From CAYLPU01 sp964385635 (GTDB taxonomy: Bacteria > Chloroflexota > Anaerolineae > B4-G1), in assembly GCA_964385635.1 (NCBI GenBank), contig CAYLPU010000102.1, positions 1 through 18,246 of the forward strand: a DNA stretch of 18,246 nt, given 5' to 3'. The stretch's first letter is position 1. Every line of letters starts with the position of its first letter. The notes under the pieces are model-generated. The model made no database searches. It was not told where the DNA came from and saw nothing but the letters and a program-made list of their open reading frames with translations. Position numbers and translations under genes: made by a program. Shown here in pieces: positions 1-7,980 of this stretch.

Positions 1-1
1 G

Positions 2-1264
2 GCCATAGTGCCGACGCCCTACCCCAGCCCAACCCCAACCTCCCGTCCACCCACGCGCGCGCCGGCCCGCACGCCCACGTCCAGACCGCCTCCGCCCACG
101 GACACACCCATACCGTCCACACCTACGGGCACGCACATACCACCTACGCCTACAGGCACATCCGTACCGCCTACGTCCATACCGCCTATGCCCACACCCA
201 CGTCCGTACCACCTCCACCTACGGACACGCCCATACCACCTCCACCTACGGACACGCCCATACCACCTCCACCTACGGACACGCCCATACCGCCTACACC
301 TACGGACACGCCCATACCGCCTACACCTACGGACACACCTGTACCGCCTACACCTACTCCTACACCTACTCCTACGGACACTTCCACACCTACCAATACC
401 CCGACGCCCACTGACATTCCCTCACCAACGCCTACCCTGGACGATCCGCCAGTCCCCCCGACCAATCTGCGTGCCGCTGCTGGTGACAGCCAAATCATCC
501 TGGGCTGGGACCCCAATTCAGAACCTGACCTGGCCGGATACCGGGTGTACTCCAGCACAGTGGATATTGCACCCTATGCTCTCGTCACCGCCACCACGGA
601 CACGCACTACCTGGACCTGTCGGTGACGAACGCGACAACCTATTACTACTATGTCACAGCCTTCGACGCCGCGAGCAACGTGTCGGGTCCCAGTAACATC
701 GCCTGGGAGCGGCCGGATGACATCACTCCCTACACGTATACCACGGACGTGGATTGCCTCAGCACAATACCCACCACCGATTGTCTCGACGCTGCGGGAC
801 CACCGGATGGTGAGTCACTCGACATCACCGGCACACAAGTAATCACCCTCAACTTTGGCGTAGGCACAGGCATCATTAACGGCCCTGGCTACGATATGGT
901 CTTCTACGAGTGGCCGAACCCAGCCATTCCAGCTCCACCAGGAGGTATCTATCTCGACTACGTCACCATCGAACTCTCGTGGGATGGCACGAACTGGTAC
1001 ACAGTGTTTGAGTGGAATGGTGACGGCCCGGACACAACGGATGTAGCCGGGACAAACGTTGATGACTATGCCACCGATGCCGATGGCGAATCAGAAAACG
1101 AGCATATCCCTGCCGATCGCCTATACCCATACCCTGGCACCGGTATCGTCATAGACATAGGTGTTTGGACGCCTGCTGGCTATTCGTTCCACCTGGTGCG
1201 CATTTCCTATCCGGCGGGCGGTACCGACGCTGGTCACATTGATGCCGTCCAGCGGTTGCATTAA
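2..1264 (+). CDS. Secreted Pro/Thr-rich protein with fibronectin type III domain (5' partial)
   Basis: The frame is open to the left edge and the first possible start (GTG at 8) falls straight into Pro/Thr-rich repeats with no signal peptide, so the true N-terminus is probably outside the window. Counting from that GTG, residues 1-150 are a Pro/Thr/Asp linker with 9-residue repeats of the PPPPTDTPI type. Residues about 152-236 are a fibronectin type III domain (PPTNLRA, ILGWDPN, GYRVYSS, YYYYVTAFD). Residues about 240-418 form a beta-rich domain with the segments DAAGPPDG, GPGYDMVFYEW and SWDGTNWYTV, which resembles the carbohydrate-binding or calcium-binding beta-sandwich modules of bacterial surface proteins; I cannot name the family. 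No catalytic motif is visible. The likely role is an extracellular or cell-surface binding protein. It converges on the LCP gene with a 21-bp gap. The fibronectin call is firm; the C-terminal domain assignment is inference. Confidence 0.8.
   Translation, partial: AIVPTPYPSPTPTSRPPTRAPARTPTSRPPPPTDTPIPSTPTGTHIPPTPTGTSVPPTSIPPMPTPTSVPPPPTDTPIPPPPTDTPIPPPPTDTPIPPTPTDTPIPPTPTDTPVPPTPTPTPTPTDTSTPTNTPTPTDIPSPTPTLDDPPVPPTNLRAAAGDSQIILGWDPNSEPDLAGYRVYSSTVDIAPYALVTATTDTHYLDLSVTNATTYYYYVTAFDAASNVSGPSNIAWERPDDITPYTYTTDVDCLSTIPTTDCLDAAGPPDGESLDITGTQVITLNFGVGTGIINGPGYDMVFYEWPNPAIPAPPGGIYLDYVTIELSWDGTNWYTVFEWNGDGPDTTDVAGTNVDDYATDADGESENEHIPADRLYPYPGTGIVIDIGVWTPAGYSFHLVRISYPAGGTDAGHIDAVQRLH
209..347 (+). 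repeat. 27-bp tandem repeat coding PP(P/T)PTDTPI
   Basis: Five or so consecutive 27-bp units, the first three nearly identical (core CCACCTACGGACACGCCCAT), encode the nine-residue Pro/Thr repeat of the linker. The first three units read PPPPTDTPI and the later ones PPTPTDTPI or PV. The unit length is a multiple of three, so copy-number change would keep the frame. It is a protein-coding minisatellite, not a CRISPR array, because no spacers separate the units. Confidence 0.85.
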
Positions 1265-1285
1265 CGAGGGCGTAGATTCAACGTA

Positions 1286-2815
1286 CTAGCGGAGATTGGC
1301 CGCGACGCACGGGTTGTAGTCGTAGCCGAGTATCACCCGGAAGTCCACTGCTCTGCCTTCAGTCGGCTGGGAGATAACATCGCTGGCGTCGCGCTCGTAG
1401 AGGCTCATCAACCGAGAGATAGGCGAGCCTTTGGTGGTAGTGGTGAAGTCCACGATCTGTGTGCGCGGATAAGCACCATCAGTTCGCTCGACGCTCACGA
1501 CCTCAAAGCCTTCCCAGCGTAACCTCTCGGCGGCCACGTGGCCCAGTCCCTCGTATGGGGTAGCGTTCCATACCTCGACCCGGAAGGCGCTCTGCAGCGC
1601 CCGTGCGCTGGCTGGCGGCGCCAATGCTTCGCTGACCAGCGGGCCGATGGCCTCGTAGTTGGGAACCAACACGTATGCCCCATTCGGAGCGGTCCACGAC
1701 CGCACGACGTCCCTTCCCACGAAACGGCTCTTCACGTTCAGCATATCCAGCCGCGAACCGATAGTCCCCAGGTAGAGTAACTCGTCCAACCCCAGGTCGG
1801 TGGAGACGTTCTCATTCAGCACCCCCCATAGCTCGGGAATCCTGGGAACGATGTCGAGTGTCATAATTTGATTATACAGGCCCCGAAGCACCTGCTGCTG
1901 GCGACGGTTGCGGTCAAAGTCGTGGGTGCTCCAGCGGGAGCGGGCGTACCAGAGCGCGTGTTTGCCGTCGAGGTGATGGATACCCGGCAGCCAGTCCACA
2001 TCGGTCTGGCCAGTGGACGAATCTGGATCAGGGAAGGTGTCGGACAAGGGGCATTCCACGGCCACGTCAACGCCCCCCAGCGCGTCCGTAATCCTGATGA
2101 AGCCGGTAAACCCTACCCGCACGTAGTAATGAATGCGTATTCCAAAGTTGTACTCAATGGTGGCCTTGATCAGGCCAGGGCCGCCGCCGGGATAGCCATT
2201 GCGTTCTCCACGGCTGTAGGCTGTATTGATCTTGTCGAAGCCGTGGCCAGGCATCCAGGCATAGAAATCGCGGGGGATGGAGAGAAGCGCGACTGAGGGC
2301 AGGTCAGGATTGATGCTGGCAACGACGATGGTATCGGTACATCCCGCGCTCTCGTTAGAAACCCGATCAGAGCCCAGCAAGAGAATATTGACCACGTTGC
2401 CGGGCTGCTCTACCAACGGCATCCGCTCCGGGATGGGCAATGGCTGGGCCATCGCATCAGGATTGGAGTTGGGCAGAATGACAGGTGGGGCAGGCAGTAC
2501 GATGGGTGAGTAAGGCGTGGGGGTGGAGGTGGGTGTAGGGGTAGGTACAGGCGTAGGGGTGAAGGTAGGAGTGGGAGTGTGGGTGGGGGTAGGAGTGGGA
2601 GTGTGGGTGGGGGTAGCCGTCGGCGTAAGTGTTTCCGTGGGTGGGATAGTAAGGGTCTCTGTGGCAAGTGCTTGAACGACTCCCGGGGCGGTAGTGATGA
2701 TCCAACGGCTGACCACGGTTACCAGTGCCAGGATGATGACCAAGGTCAGCCCTTCCAACAAATGGCCCAGGGAACGTTGTGTGTCGCCCGTGTTCCTTCC
2801 CTCCAGTCTGTCCAA
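1286..2815 (-). CDS. LCP family (LytR-CpsA-Psr) membrane protein with LytR_C domain
   Basis: LCP enzymes move lipid-linked glycopolymers onto peptidoglycan or other envelope acceptors on the outer face of the membrane. Residues 20-42 are one transmembrane helix, 54-102 a Pro/Thr linker, about 142-320 the LCP domain and about 411-500 a LytR_C domain. The LCP motifs are clear: NILLLGSDR (143-151), TDTIVVASINP (160-170), LLSIPRDFY (177-185), KINTAYS (195-201), DALGGVDV (244-251), LDGKHALWYARSR (282-294) and FDRNRRQQQVL (300-310). R182, D301 and R302 match the usual pyrophosphate-binding residues. The start is weak: the TTG at 2815 directly follows an in-frame stop, and the only purine-rich stretch (GGAGGGAAGG) lies inside the first codons, so the N-terminus is uncertain by about 20 residues. 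A promoter-like element sits just upstream. The Pro/Thr linker probably spans the wall or an outer layer. Confidence 0.93.
   Translation of the reverse strand: MDRLEGRNTGDTQRSLGHLLEGLTLVIILALVTVVSRWIITTAPGVVQALATETLTIPPTETLTPTATPTHTPTPTPTHTPTPTFTPTPVPTPTPTSTPTPYSPIVLPAPPVILPNSNPDAMAQPLPIPERMPLVEQPGNVVNILLLGSDRVSNESAGCTDTIVVASINPDLPSVALLSIPRDFYAWMPGHGFDKINTAYSRGERNGYPGGGPGLIKATIEYNFGIRIHYYVRVGFTGFIRITDALGGVDVAVECPLSDTFPDPDSSTGQTDVDWLPGIHHLDGKHALWYARSRWSTHDFDRNRRQQQVLRGLYNQIMTLDIVPRIPELWGVLNENVSTDLGLDELLYLGTIGSRLDMLNVKSRFVGRDVVRSWTAPNGAYVLVPNYEAIGPLVSEALAPPASARALQSAFRVEVWNATPYEGLGHVAAERLRWEGFEVVSVERTDGAYPRTQIVDFTTTTKGSPISRLMSLYERDASDVISQPTEGRAVDFRVILGYDYNPCVAANLR
2565..2615 (-). repeat. Short tandem repeat in the LCP linker
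   Basis: A 24-bp unit with core GTAGGAGTGGGAGTGTGG on the + strand occurs twice in a row and codes for the PTPTPTHT part of the LCP linker. It shares the threonine/proline alternation of the repeats in the two neighbouring envelope genes but differs in sequence. Confidence 0.6.
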
Positions 2816-2828
2816 TCAGAATTAGCAC

Positions 2829-2837
2829 ATTATACCA
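2829..2837 (-). promoter_or_regulatory. Extended -10 promoter candidate for the LCP gene
   Basis: On the - strand the sequence reads TGGTATAAT: a perfect TATAAT preceded by the TGn extension. No convincing -35 hexamer lies 16-18 bp upstream. The predicted transcription start (about 2822) would be only some 7 nt before the TTG at 2815, which suggests either a near-leaderless message or a start further downstream. Confidence 0.5.
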
Positions 2838-2885
2838 TAAAAGCAAATTGCGGGAAGGAAACGCCTGAGGCAGGCGACGAAATAT

Positions 2886-3959
2886 CTAGCCAGAGGTAGT
2901 TGAGGTGGGGGTCGGCGTGCACGTGGACGTGGGAGGCTCTGTTGGGGTGGAAGTCGGCGTGTACGTGGACGTAGGTGACTCCGCCGGAGTGGGAGTCGGC
3001 GTGTACGTGGACGTAGGTGACTCCGCCGGAGTGGGAATCGGCGTGAGGGTGGGCGTCAGAGTGAGACCAGGGGACTCAGTGGGCGTGGGTGTATAAGTAG
3101 GGGTAGCCGTGAGGGTAGGCGGCGAAGTAGGAGTAGGAATTGGAGTAAAAGTGGGATATTCCGTCACAGCGGGTGTCGGCGAGAACGGCGTCGGTGACAT
3201 CGTCGGGATGGGGGACGGGAAAGGCGATGGTGTCGGGGGAACAGTTGGCCAGAGGGTAGGTGTGGGCGGTAGCGGAGGCAGTGAGGGAAGGTACAACGGC
3301 TGCCCAATGTAGATCGTGTAATCGGGCAAGCAATTAGCCCGTCGAATGGACTCAATGCCCGTGCCGGAGCGACGCGAGAGAGAGTATAGAGTGTCGCCCG
3401 GGCGCACAAAGTACTTGACCCAGTCAAGGGGTGGGCCGCAAGGGATGATGGAGGGAGTAGGGCTGGCATAGAAGGTGGGAGGCAGGTAGACCTGCTGTCC
3501 AGGATGAACGGCCGACGTGTCCAAGCAGTTGGCATGCATCAATGCATAGGTGGTGGTGCCAGCCCGCCAGGCCAGGCCAACGAGCGTGTCGCCCTGCTGT
3601 ACAGTGTAGACAATCCAGCCCAGAGGCTGCGGGCAACTGGGCATCAGGGGTGTAGGTAGGGTGGGAAGCGCGGAAGGGGTGGGCGTCAACGGGATGACCG
3701 TTCCTGTTATAGGCGGTAGAGGAGAAGGAGAGGCCGTGGGAGAAGATGAGGGAATGACCGTGGGCAGGAACAGCGTGGGTGATAGCAGGGGCGCGGCAAT
3801 CGCCTGGGTAGGAGACGGGCGCACACCTGACATGTCGAGCTGGCTCAACAGGAAACCGCCCAACAGCATGCCCACGCTGACGAGCGTGACGACGAAACCC
3901 CCAAGCAGTTGACCTATATCAGTGGCCCGGACCGCCCTGGAGCCTGGTTGCTCGCTCAC
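2886..3959 (-). CDS. Membrane-anchored protein with two LysM domains and Pro/Thr tail
   Basis: LysM modules bind N-acetylglucosamine-containing glycans such as peptidoglycan. Residues 18-40 are a transmembrane helix or uncleaved signal anchor. Residues 45-108 are a Ser/Pro/Thr linker, LysM1 is at about 116-160 (YTVQQGDTLVGLAWRAGT, ANCL, PGQQVYLP) and LysM2 at about 180-225 (YFVRPGDTLYSLSRRSGT, ANCLPD, IGQPLYLP). The rest is a Pro/Thr tail of about 130 residues. Each LysM is preceded by a cysteine and has another in ANCL, so a disulphide within each module is possible. There is no catalytic domain, so this is a wall-binding rather than a wall-cutting protein. It starts with GTG whose last two bases lie within the TGA stop of the histidine kinase, so translation is probably coupled. 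A role as an extracytoplasmic partner or ligand sensor for that kinase is inference. Confidence 0.88.
   Translation of the reverse strand: MSEQPGSRAVRATDIGQLLGGFVVTLVSVGMLLGGFLLSQLDMSGVRPSPTQAIAAPLLSPTLFLPTVIPSSSPTASPSPLPPITGTVIPLTPTPSALPTLPTPLMPSCPQPLGWIVYTVQQGDTLVGLAWRAGTTTYALMHANCLDTSAVHPGQQVYLPPTFYASPTPSIIPCGPPLDWVKYFVRPGDTLYSLSRRSGTGIESIRRANCLPDYTIYIGQPLYLPSLPPLPPTPTLWPTVPPTPSPFPSPIPTMSPTPFSPTPAVTEYPTFTPIPTPTSPPTLTATPTYTPTPTESPGLTLTPTLTPIPTPAESPTSTYTPTPTPAESPTSTYTPTSTPTEPPTSTCTPTPTSTTSG
2905..3060 (-). repeat. 42-bp tandem repeat in the tail of the LysM protein
   Basis: Two nearly identical 42-bp units (from about 2977 to 3060) and more degenerate flanking copies encode the 14-residue repeat TPAESPTSTYTPTP. 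On the + strand each unit contains GGCGTGTACGTGGACGTAGG. The unit length is a multiple of three, so expansion or loss would not break the frame. Confidence 0.75.
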
Positions 3960-6703
3960 CGTTCTCCCTCCGATCCTGCCGCCCTCTCTTCTCCCTCCTC
4001 CTGTGGATGAGAGCCAGGGAAAGGCCGGGAAGGACCGGGAGGGGGATACTCGGGCGGCCAGTCACCGTCATCGGAGGATGCCAGCGGCAGGATCAAACTG
4101 AACGTGCTACCCACCCCCATTTCGCTTTCCACCCAGATGCGCCCTCCATGCGCCTCGACTAGCGTTCTGACAATAGACAGACCGACCCCGGTCTCACCCA
4201 AACCAGCGATGAGAGGATTGTCGGCGCGGTAGAGACGCTGGAAGACCCGACGTTGGTCCTCCGGGGCTATGCCACCGCCCGCATCGGTCACAGACACAAG
4301 CAGATAGGCAGGCAGGCCCCCAATTTGGCCATTACGCTCTTCGAGCCGGGCTCGAATCAGGATTTTGGCGCCCGGTTCTGAACACTGACTAGCATTGGAT
4401 AGAAGGTTCAGAGCAATCTGATAGAGGCTGTCTCGATCAGCGCGCACAGGTGGCAGTTCAGGTGGCATGTCGAGTTGCACCGCCAGTTTGCGCTCACTGA
4501 ACTGGGCAGCCAGTGACATAATCACATCCTCAATGACACCAACGATACTGACCGGTTCCGGTGAAAGGGAGATCTGCCCGGTGTCTATGGCGGTGACGTT
4601 GATCAAGTCATTGAGTAACCTCCCCATACGTTCGATGTTGGCATTGACCCGCTGCAGGAACTGGCGCTGCGTCTCGCCGAGAATGCCCACAGCCTCACCC
4701 AACAGCAGGTCCGTATAGCCGGTGATGGAGGTCATTGGTGTGCGAAGTTCATGAATCAACGAGACCACCATCTCGCTTTGGGGCGTCGCTCCTTCCTCTG
4801 GATAGAGCATAACGATCAACGTTCCCGAACAATCCGCAATATCCGGCAAGCGCGTCAATTCTGCCCACACCATCCGCCCGTCCAGGTTGAGGGTCACCGT
4901 GGCTATATCTCCAGCCTGAGCATCCTCGCGCGAGACCCTGCTGACTGCCTGGGCCCACAATGGCTCAGCAAACAAGGACTGGAGAGGCGTGCCCACCAGT
5001 GCAGAGAGAGGTCGGCCGATAAGATGCCGGGCCCCTTGGCTGACCAGGGTGACGTTACCCTGCTCATCACTCACCAGGACGCCACCCAGGCCACCATCGG
5101 TTGGCCGTGTAGCCGAGGCCGATGCCACTGCCTGGCTCTGCGCTTCCTGAAGCGCGGCCTGCACCCGTGACAGTTGGTTTTTCAAATCGGCCTGCGAGCG
5201 GACGAGTCGCACTGCCTTCTCTTTCCAGGCAGCCAACTTGGCTTCCAGCGCGGCGCGAGCCTCAGCCAACTCGCGTATCTCCCCCTGCCAGATGGTGGCC
5301 TCGGCTGCCGCCTGGCCCTGGCTCTGAGTTGTGGCATCGTGCTCCTGCAGGCGCAGTTTAGTGGTCAGTTCCTCGACTCGTTGGCGCTGACGCTCCAGTT
5401 CGGCCTCCAATTCAGCCGCTCGCTGGACCAGGCGGTGTGCTTCGCCGAGAGTCTTCTGCAATTCGGCGCTACGTCCGGGAGTTTCCCGGCGATGCGCTCT
5501 GGCTAGCGACGCCGTGATCGCCGTGCCCATCGCCTGGACAACCTGCTCGTCGCGCACGGTCCAACGCTGTAGGGAGACTGGGTTCCCGACCAGCATAACG
5601 CCCAGCAAGGTTTGTCCGTCAATCAGAGGCTGCAACAGCAGGGGGCCTGGACGCTCGAAGCCCAGACGGCGGTACAGAGCAGTGACGGTATGGCCCTTAC
5701 GTGGAGTATGCGCACGCTGCTGGCTGCCGGTCTGCAGAGCAGTTGCCAACAGGGGATGGCCGGATACAAGCAGCATCGGTTCCTGAGGTGCGAGCATCAC
5801 GCCGGTCGGAGGATGAAGAGCGACGATACGTATTCCCTTGCGCGGTTCAGAAACCGGAAGGCCAATGGCGACCATGTCGGCCTCCAGCGCGCGAACGACA
5901 GATGAAGCAGTCAGTCCCAGGGCCGCCTCGATATCGCGAGCCGTCTCAATATGTCGGACAGCACCGAGGAGGCTGACCAATTCCAGCGCAGTATCTCCGG
6001 TAGCGGCCGAGGACACGCCCAGCGCACGGCGGTACACGAGGCCAGCCAGCAGGGGCAACGCGGCCAGGTTGGCCAGCCGTACCCACCCGGCGGTGTTGGA
6101 ACCAGTGACTGGAACTATGAACTGCAGGATGTGACCGGTGAGCCAAAGAGCAAACAGGCAAGTGATCAAACCCCAATCATCCTTGCGCCACGCCACACCG
6201 GCGCTGAGCGCCAGTGCGAGCACTGCTATGGTGGAGCACTCCCACACTGTCTCCTGCCAATAGCCGTTGTAGGTGATGCCTTGGGCCTCGGCCTGCGGCC
6301 AGAAAGTAGCGAAGGCGGCATAGACGCCCACGGCTATCAAGAGCATAAGGAGCAACAGCATCACGCCCAGACGTGAATGTCGCTCCAAGACCGGCAGGAA
6401 CGCCCAGGCAACCAGCAGCAATGCGACGAAGTCGAGGAAACGCTCAAGCGGAGGCAAAACGACGTTGGGCGATAGCACTCCCACGCGATCAAGCACAGCG
6501 ATGAGCATCAGCACCACGCGTGCGAGAACAAAGCCTATGCCGGTCACGAGCAACCGTACTGCAGCCCGCTCACGACGGTGGCGATTCCAGTGCCCGAACG
6601 CTACTCCCAGGACAAGCTGTATCGCGAACAGCGTCACCAGGTGGTAGACCAGGTCACCGGGCGGGACAGTGATTAATTTAACAGTATCTCGCAGGAAGGA
6701 CAT
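3956..6703 (-). CDS. Multi-pass membrane sensor histidine kinase (GAF-like, PAS, HisKA, HATPase)
   Basis: This is a two-component sensor kinase of 915 residues from the chosen start. About seven hydrophobic segments fill residues 15-230. They are followed by a GAF-like region (about 240-395, ending near ITASLARAHR), a long Gln/Glu/Ala-rich coiled coil (about 410-535), a PAS domain (about 540-635, GGVLVSDEQGNVTLVS), HisKA and HATPase_c. The H-box is SLIHELRTPMTSITGY with phospho-acceptor H651. The N-box is NLLSNAS, G1 is VTDAGGGIAP, the F-box is VFQRLYR and G2 is GVGLSIV. A Pro/Glu-rich tail of about 40 residues follows. I chose ATG at 6703 over GTG at 6724: the promoter just upstream would leave only about 11 nt before the GTG but about 32 nt, with a GGGGTGG stretch, before the ATG. 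No response regulator is encoded nearby, so it is an orphan here. The LysM gene follows with overlapping stop and start. Confidence 0.93.
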   Translation of the reverse strand: MSFLRDTVKLITVPPGDLVYHLVTLFAIQLVLGVAFGHWNRHRRERAAVRLLVTGIGFVLARVVLMLIAVLDRVGVLSPNVVLPPLERFLDFVALLLVAWAFLPVLERHSRLGVMLLLLMLLIAVGVYAAFATFWPQAEAQGITYNGYWQETVWECSTIAVLALALSAGVAWRKDDWGLITCLFALWLTGHILQFIVPVTGSNTAGWVRLANLAALPLLAGLVYRRALGVSSAATGDTALELVSLLGAVRHIETARDIEAALGLTASSVVRALEADMVAIGLPVSEPRKGIRIVALHPPTGVMLAPQEPMLLVSGHPLLATALQTGSQQRAHTPRKGHTVTALYRRLGFERPGPLLLQPLIDGQTLLGVMLVGNPVSLQRWTVRDEQVVQAMGTAITASLARAHRRETPGRSAELQKTLGEAHRLVQRAAELEAELERQRQRVEELTTKLRLQEHDATTQSQGQAAAEATIWQGEIRELAEARAALEAKLAAWKEKAVRLVRSQADLKNQLSRVQAALQEAQSQAVASASATRPTDGGLGGVLVSDEQGNVTLVSQGARHLIGRPLSALVGTPLQSLFAEPLWAQAVSRVSREDAQAGDIATVTLNLDGRMVWAELTRLPDIADCSGTLIVMLYPEEGATPQSEMVVSLIHELRTPMTSITGYTDLLLGEAVGILGETQRQFLQRVNANIERMGRLLNDLINVTAIDTGQISLSPEPVSIVGVIEDVIMSLAAQFSERKLAVQLDMPPELPPVRADRDSLYQIALNLLSNASQCSEPGAKILIRARLEERNGQIGGLPAYLLVSVTDAGGGIAPEDQRRVFQRLYRADNPLIAGLGETGVGLSIVRTLVEAHGGRIWVESEMGVGSTFSLILPLASSDDGDWPPEYPPPGPSRPFPGSHPQEEGEERAAGSEGER

Positions 6704-6741
6704 AATAGTATAGTACCACCCCACGGCATTATGTCACAAGA

Positions 6742-6750
6742 ATTATACCA
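6742..6750 (-). promoter_or_regulatory. Extended -10 promoter candidate for the kinase-LysM unit
   Basis: The - strand reads TGGTATAAT, the same nine bases as upstream of the LCP gene. No good -35 box is visible at 16-18 bp. The predicted transcription start is about 6735. Confidence 0.5.
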
Positions 6751-6844
6751 CACATCGGTCTTGGAGGGGAACAAGAGGTGACACACGTAAGGCAGCAGAT
6801 CCAACGCTCAGCGAGTTGATGATGAACACGTAATCAAAGCGATG

Positions 6845-6863
6845 GGGGAAAAAAACCTTCCCC
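6845..6863. other. Small inverted repeat between the dehydrogenase and the kinase promoter
   Basis: GGGGAA (6845-6850) and TTCCCC (6858-6863) form a 6-bp stem with a 7-base A/C loop, 22 bp past the dehydrogenase stop at the end of the PTS operon. There is no U-run after the stem on the - strand, so it is not a textbook intrinsic terminator. The rest of the 6751-6885 gap shows nothing recognisable. Confidence 0.25.
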
Positions 6864-6885
6864 AGCCCGGCACGTTAGCGAAGGG

Positions 6886-7926
6886 CTACATCGTCATGAC
6901 GACGCGATACGTATTGAGGCGCAGGGCCGATTGTAGGCCCTCCTCCAGTCTGTCAAAGGGCAACACCAGCGAGATGAACGGTTTGAGGTCAACCAGCCCC
7001 CTGGAGATCATCCGCACAGCCTGGAGCACGTCCTCTTTACTCTGGCTCATCGTGCCAGTTAGCACAATCTCCTTGGCGTGAAACAGGTTGGGGTCAATGG
7101 AGATCTTCGTGCCGCGTGGGTGGATGCTGGCGTAGACGTGGACACGTCCACCCTTGGCGACCGCCTCCAGCGATTGCTCCACAGCTGAGGCAGCGCTCAC
7201 CGTACAGAAGATCACATCCGCGCCGCGCCCTCCGGTCAGCGCCTGCACTTGATCAGTGAAGGAACCCTGGGTTGGGTCAATGACGACGTCGGCCCCTACC
7301 TCTTCAGCAAAGGCAGCCCGTTCTTCGTTGAGCTCACTGACAATCACCCGGGTGCCCATCTGCTTGGCCAGCACGAGGTGAAGCATGCCCATGATGCCTG
7401 TCCCGACGACAACAACGTTGTCAGCTCGTTCGACGCGAGCCTTTCGCACGCTATGGACCACGCACGCCAGCGGTTCGGTCAGGCAGATTTCCTCGAACGA
7501 CACCGCGTTGTCCGCCTTGTAGAGTTGGTAATCGTCAAGCAGCACATACTCTGCCAGGCCAGCAGGGCCGGGCACGTCCGCTTCGCGAAAAGGCTTGCGC
7601 ATGTTGTCGCAGATGTTGTCCAGGCCACGCCGGCACGACTCGCAGTAGCCACAGCGAGTCAACAGCGCGGCCACCATCCGGTCACCAATCCGCGCATCGG
7701 TGTGGACCCGGCTGCCAAGTTTAACCAATTCGCCCGAGACCTCGTGCCCACCGGCTAAGGGATAATGAGACTCCTCGCCGGTATACATCCGTTGCTCCCA
7801 GGTGCAGAGCGCACACGTCCTCACTCTGACCAGCGCCTGGCAGGGACCAGGCTCAGGGATGGGCACATCGTCAAAACGGATCTGCCCGGGTCGAATGAAG
7901 ACCGCTCGCTTGTATGTTCTCGCCAC
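6886..7926 (-). CDS. Zinc-dependent medium-chain dehydrogenase (sorbitol/polyol dehydrogenase-like)
   Basis: A 346-residue MDR-family oxidoreductase that interconverts an alcohol and a carbonyl using NAD(P). The catalytic zinc ligands are C41, H61 and E62 (GGHEVSGEL), with E151 nearby (TEPLACVVHS). The structural zinc cysteines C92, C95, C98 and C106 are all present (CGYCESCRRGLDNIC). The Rossmann motif is VVVGTGIMG (172-180), and an acidic residue after the second strand (SELNEER) favours NAD. The start is GTG with AGGAGGAG about seven bases upstream. It is the last gene of the PTS operon, 54 bp after the aldolase. In known PTS pathways MDR enzymes act on sugar or polyol phosphates (galactitol-1-phosphate dehydrogenase GatD, sorbose-1-phosphate reductase SorE). 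A phosphorylated substrate is therefore likely here, but that is inference from context. Confidence 0.92.
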   Translation of the reverse strand: MARTYKRAVFIRPGQIRFDDVPIPEPGPCQALVRVRTCALCTWEQRMYTGEESHYPLAGGHEVSGELVKLGSRVHTDARIGDRMVAALLTRCGYCESCRRGLDNICDNMRKPFREADVPGPAGLAEYVLLDDYQLYKADNAVSFEEICLTEPLACVVHSVRKARVERADNVVVVGTGIMGMLHLVLAKQMGTRVIVSELNEERAAFAEEVGADVVIDPTQGSFTDQVQALTGGRGADVIFCTVSAASAVEQSLEAVAKGGRVHVYASIHPRGTKISIDPNLFHAKEIVLTGTMSQSKEDVLQAVRMISRGLVDLKPFISLVLPFDRLEEGLQSALRLNTYRVVMTM

Positions 7927-7966
7927 TGACGGCTCCTCCTACAGCGCGTAATCTGCCATTTACAGT

Positions 7967-7979
7967 TTGCGACCCGCAA
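7967..7979. repeat. Short perfect inverted repeat between aldolase and dehydrogenase
   Basis: TTGCG-ACC-CGCAA is a perfect 5-bp inverted repeat immediately after the aldolase stop. It could be a small transcript hairpin that stabilises the upstream message end. It is too short to call a terminator. Confidence 0.3.
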
Positions 7980-7980
7980 T

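Noticed and set aside
209..347. Regular repeats that could suggest a CRISPR array
   Set aside because: The 27-bp units are directly adjacent without spacers and stay in one reading frame as Pro/Thr repeats.
19..558. 179-codon Val/Gly-rich - strand frame at the left end
   Set aside because: It is the antisense reading of the Pro/Thr repeat and has no independent support.
6845..6863. Intrinsic terminator for the PTS operon
   Set aside because: The stem is only 6 bp and no U-run follows it on the - strand; the A/T run is in the loop.
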